Positions 14,712-17,013 of a stretch of 17,013 nucleotides of DNA are shown piece after piece. The notes below the pieces were generated by a model, which was not told the DNA's origin, did no database searches, and saw only the letters and a list, made by a program, of their open reading frames with translations. Source of the stretch: CAYLWW01 sp964387585 (GTDB lineage Bacteria; Pseudomonadota; Alphaproteobacteria; Rickettsiales; Midichloriaceae). The position numbers were made by a program, and so were the translations under genes. Every line of letters begins with the position of its first letter. The first letter of the stretch is position 1. The stretch is from NCBI GenBank assembly GCA_964387585.1, contig CAYLWW010000034.1, positions 1 to 17,013 on the forward strand, in the 5' to 3' direction.

Positions 14712-15815
14712 TTACTTTTTAAGAACTTTTTGCCCTAATTTTTTTCCTTTCAACTTCATAACATAAGCTATAACTTCTGCAACAGCCTGGTAATGACCAT
14801 AATCAACATATTGGCTTACTTCGACATTAGCAAATAACGATCTAGCTAACTCTGGTTTTTCAACGATAGGTATATTATACTCCTTTGCTATCTCTTTGAT
14901 AATTAAAGCTAAATGATCTTTACCTTTAGCTACAACAAGAGGAGCTAACATAGAATCTATATCATACTTAAGAGCTATAGCGTAGTGAGTAGGGTTGGTG
15001 ATTATTACGTCAGCTTTTGGCACTTCAGCCATCATTCTGGTTTTCGCTCTCTTCATTCTAATTGATTTAAGCTTAGACTTAATTTCTGCACTACCTTCTT
15101 GCTGCTTATGTTCTTCTTTCACCTCATGTTTAGTCATACGCAAGTTAGATAAATATTTATGCCTCTGATATAAATAATCTAAAACAGCTAAAAATGACAT
15201 CATTACACAAGCAGCCATAAGAGTCTTATTAATTAACTGCTTAATGAGATCGTTAATTCCGCTATAACTTAAAAAATAAACACTGTGTATATTAGGTAAA
15301 TCGGGCTTAACAGTAATATAAATGGCTATTCCTATTAAAGTAATTTTAGCTAATCCTTTAAGTAACTCTACTACAGAATTCAGAGAAAATATCCTTTTAA
15401 ATCCTGCAAAGGGAGAAATTTTTTGAAAATCAAAAGAGAGTGCTTTTGGTGAAAAAACTATTCCATGTTGAAGTAAAGAACCTATTACGTTTCCTATTAG
15501 GATAAAAAGCAAAGGCAATAAAATTAAATAAGATGTTTCTCTAAACAACACTAATATTATATTATAAAATGTAATAGATGAATGATTGCTATTATCTATC
15601 ATTAAGTGAGGATTTTTTATAAAATTCGCTAATATTAAAGTAATCTCGCTACTGATAAAAGGAGCAGACCAACATACTATAATTGTTAGGAATAAAATAG
15701 TCAGAAAGGAATTAACCTCTTTAGAGGAGATTACTTGGCCTTTAGACTTAGCTTCTTCTAATTTTCGTTGACTGGGTTCTTCAGTTTTCTGTGACTTATC
15801 CTGCTCCTCGCTCAC
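14712..15815 (-). CDS. flhB: Flagellar export apparatus switch protein FlhB
   Basis: The 367-residue product has the FlhB layout: a hydrophilic KTEEPSQRKLEEAKSKGQV start (10-28), four hydrophobic segments (about 33-55, 83-111, 149-169, 188-214), then a cytoplasmic domain with the autocleavage motif NPTH (274-277, in TNPTHYAIALKYD). FlhB sits in the flagellar type III export gate and, after self-cleavage at Asn-Pro, switches from rod/hook to filament export. The sequence looks intact. The start is GTG at 15815: an in-frame TAA lies two codons upstream. No other flagellar gene is in the window. A non-flagellar type III paralogue is less likely given the N-terminal and cleavage-region match. Confidence 0.92.
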   Translation of the reverse strand: MSEEQDKSQKTEEPSQRKLEEAKSKGQVISSKEVNSFLTILFLTIIVCWSAPFISSEITLILANFIKNPHLMIDNSNHSSITFYNIILVLFRETSYLILLPLLFILIGNVIGSLLQHGIVFSPKALSFDFQKISPFAGFKRIFSLNSVVELLKGLAKITLIGIAIYITVKPDLPNIHSVYFLSYSGINDLIKQLINKTLMAACVMMSFLAVLDYLYQRHKYLSNLRMTKHEVKEEHKQQEGSAEIKSKLKSIRMKRAKTRMMAEVPKADVIITNPTHYAIALKYDIDSMLAPLVVAKGKDHLALIIKEIAKEYNIPIVEKPELARSLFANVEVSQYVDYGHYQAVAEVIAYVMKLKGKKLGQKVLKK

Positions 15816-15878
15816 TAATTATAAACCATGTAATTAGTTATATATTTTATTTGTATGAATCAATATTAAATCTTTTTA

Positions 15879-15953
15879 TGGTGCCGAAGAGAGGATTTGA
15901 ACCCCCGACCTACTAATTACGAATTAGTTGCACTACCACTGTGCTACTTCGGC
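15879..15953 (-). tRNA. tRNA-Thr (anticodon CGU)
   Basis: Reading the minus strand from 15953: acceptor GCCGAAG/CTTCGGC, D arm GCAC/GTGC, anticodon stem ACTAA/TTAGT around TTCGTAA, and T arm GGGGG/CCTCT (with two G-U pairs) around TTCAAAT. The anticodon CGT is at 15921-15919. A discriminator A (15882) and an encoded CCA (15881-15879) follow. It lies 63 bases upstream of flhB on the same strand. Confidence 0.95.
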
Positions 15954-16044
15954 ACACTAAATACAAATAATTTAAAAAATACTGAAAGTAAATAACCTAT
16001 TTTTGTATTAATTGGCTAAATTAAATAACGCTGTATATTAATTT

Positions 16045-16584
16045 CTATAATTCATAAGAAGTTGGGTTTTCAGGGCACTGAGAGATGCCGCATTCAAAAC
16101 ATGTCGAAATAGAGTTTGCTATAGATAATATAATGAACATAACCCTTAAAATATTAGGTACATTAGAAAAATATCTTGGCAATAACTTATCTGAAATAAA
16201 TGCTACTGGAGATAAAAATACTACAAAAATTAATATAAATGATAAGATAGCAGACCAAGTATAAAAGTGTAAACCCAAAAAAAGAGATCCATAACCAGGA
16301 TCATTAGGTAATATATGGAGTAATACTTGCCTAAGCGCTACTGCTAAAGTGTATACGCTAGAAACGACTATCAGTAAATCATACTTAAATTTTTTACCAT
16401 ATAACATCGTCATGACAGCTCCAAATCCTATCGCTAATATACCAAAACGCTGCATCAAACATAAAGGACAGGGTAATTCATGGTAAAAAAATTGAAATGC
16501 AAAAGCAGTAAGATTAGCTACTAATGCTAATACAGCTATAATAAAATAGGAAAAAACTTTACCTTGAGGAATAGAAGACATCAT
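16045..16584 (-). CDS. DsbB-family disulfide oxidoreductase, variant cysteine pattern
   Basis: The product has four to five hydrophobic segments and the DsbB-type ELPCPLCLMQR box (Cys39, Cys42, numbered from the ATG at 16584). DsbB re-oxidises periplasmic thiol oxidase DsbA and passes electrons to quinone. The second periplasmic loop (HILPNDPGYGSLFLGLHFYTW) has no cysteine, whereas classical DsbB has a pair there. Instead three cysteines sit near the C-terminus (Cys162, 165 and 170). This fits a DsbB-like subgroup that I recall from Legionella and other intracellular bacteria. The frame could open at TTG 16587, but ATG at 16584 (or 16581) is more likely because it overlaps the stop of the preceding small ORF as TGATG, suggesting coupled translation. 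Confidence 0.8.
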   Translation of the reverse strand: MMSSIPQGKVFSYFIIAVLALVANLTAFAFQFFYHELPCPLCLMQRFGILAIGFGAVMTMLYGKKFKYDLLIVVSSVYTLAVALRQVLLHILPNDPGYGSLFLGLHFYTWSAILSFILIFVVFLSPVAFISDKLLPRYFSNVPNILRVMFIILSIANSISTCFECGISQCPENPTSYEL

Positions 16585-16733
16585 CAAAAAGACAAATTTA
16601 ATTTATCAGTTACATGAATATAGAAAAAAGTAATGGCTACAAGTAAACCAAAGTATAAAGCAAATATGCTAATCTTTTCTTTTCTTAATGACAAAATGAA
16701 TGCTAAAGAAATAATAATAAAAATTATCACCAT
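16584..16733 (-). CDS. Small membrane protein, DUF5993-like, coupled to the dsbB-type gene
   Basis: A 49-codon frame (ATG 16733, TGA 16586-16584) encodes one or two hydrophobic helices: MVIIFIIISLAFILSL, a basic turn (RKEK, 17-20), then ISIFALYFGLLVAITFFYIH, and the ending TDKLNLSF. The double hydrophobic hairpin with a basic turn and a '-TDxLxLxF' end resembles DUF5993 proteins, which I recall as neighbours of DsbB-like genes. The stop and the next start share a base (TGATG). The function is unknown. A role with the DsbB-like protein is an inference from the overlap. Confidence 0.65.
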   Translation of the reverse strand: MVIIFIIISLAFILSLRKEKISIFALYFGLLVAITFFYIHVTDKLNLSF

Positions 16734-16789
16734 AAATTGATATTACTAAACTATATTATTATAAATGCTGGAATAGTTGAAAGTTTCAG

Positions 16790-16824
16790 TTATAACTTAA
16801 GAAATTTTATTTTTTAAGTTATAA
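16790..16824. repeat. AT-rich inverted repeat
   Basis: TTATAACTTAA (16790-16800) and TTAAGTTATAA (16814-16824) form an 11-bp perfect inverted repeat with a 13-base loop. It lies in the 5' region of the small membrane-protein gene. With only one G-C pair per arm and no T-run it is a weak terminator. An operator or a cruciform-prone site is equally possible. Confidence 0.4.
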
Positions 16825-16892
16825 CTTTGCTTGTTTTAAAAAATATAGATAAAAAAATATTTAATCAAGCTTTTTATATTTTCTCTAAAACC

Positions 16893-16930
16893 TTTTTTTG
16901 CTAATGCTTATTAAAGCATTAGCAAAAAAA
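16893..16930. terminator. Bidirectional intrinsic terminator, perfect 17-bp hairpin
   Basis: TTTTTTTGCTAATGCTT (16893-16909) pairs perfectly with its inverted copy (16914-16930) around a four-base loop. The GC-containing core GCTAATGCTT with flanking A7/T7 gives a U-run on either strand, as in two-way intrinsic terminators. It stands 30 bases from the third IS982 end, so it would stop transcripts leaving that transposase, as well as any entering from the left. Confidence 0.7.
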
Positions 16931-16960
16931 GCAACGAATTCATATGTTGTAGCCGATGTT

Positions 16961-17013
16961 ACCTGAATTCGGGATAAGCTTTTAAGCTGGATGATGTAAG
17001 TTGTGGTTTTTAG
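16961..17013 (-). mobile_element. IS982-family insertion sequence, 3' end (copy 3, inverted)
   Basis: The 53 bases to the window end are the exact reverse complement of 370-422 in copy 1. They contain the terminal ACCTGAATTCGGGATAAG and the last codons of the transposase (KNHNLHHPA, stop at 16984-16982) on the minus strand. The rest lies beyond the window, so whether this copy is intact cannot be judged. Confidence 0.85.

Noticed and set aside
14712..15815. Virulence-type (non-flagellar) type III secretion switch protein
   Set aside because: The N-terminal KTEEPSQRKLEEA block and the cleavage region fit flagellar FlhB, and no other secretion genes accompany it.

Overview
The window is AT-rich DNA from an alphaproteobacterial, most likely Rickettsiales-type, intracellular bacterium. 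The gene families point that way: a small DciA, an FtsB with an alphaproteobacterial-type C-terminus, CcmB, an AsmA-like giant, a PPDK regulatory protein and DUF2793. So do the strong A/T codon bias, the long gaps holding decayed transposases, and the lack of large conserved operons. A flhB gene suggests a flagellated member of the order or a relative that kept part of the export apparatus. The exact genus cannot be fixed from this sequence.

Layout. (1) 1-640 is an IS graveyard: the 3' end of an IS982-family element whose transposase is interrupted by an in-frame TGA, then a fragment of an IS630-family transposase on the other strand. (2) 654-4324 holds four minus-strand genes: a DUF2793 protein, pyridoxal kinase pdxY, a natural fusion of a RimB-like zinc-protease/retropepsin module with a RimK-like ATP-grasp ligase, and the haem-exporter permease ccmB. 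(3) 4569-5180 has tRNA-Thr(UGU) followed by about 540 bases without an intact gene, containing a frameshifted IS630 N-terminal remnant. (4) 5181-6073 has lspA and ftsB on the minus strand. (5) 6277-10727 has three plus-strand genes: an AsmA-family protein, dciA, and an RND-type membrane fusion protein with no RND pump beside it. (6) 10865-13237 encodes a 790-residue protein with seven propeller-like repeats, a cadherin-like domain, one internal membrane segment and a C-terminal calcium-loop domain. It is the most unusual gene here. (7) 13391-13723 is a second, truncated IS982 copy. (8) 13822-16733 has ppsR and flhB (5 nt apart), tRNA-Thr(CGU), a dsbB-type gene with an altered cysteine pattern, and a previously hidden 49-codon membrane-protein ORF overlapping it. 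(9) 16893-16930 is a perfect 17-bp hairpin, and 16961 to the window end is a third IS982 end, in inverted orientation to the first.

How the parts relate. Several products act on the envelope: LspA, FtsB, AsmA, the fusion protein, the DsbB-like protein, CcmB, FlhB and probably the repeat protein. The large repeat protein carries paired cysteines that would make sense as disulfides outside the cytoplasm, yet it has no N-terminal signal peptide. The whole segment lies between two inwardly pointing IS982 ends, which are identical over the 53 bases visible of the third copy, so it could invert by recombination.
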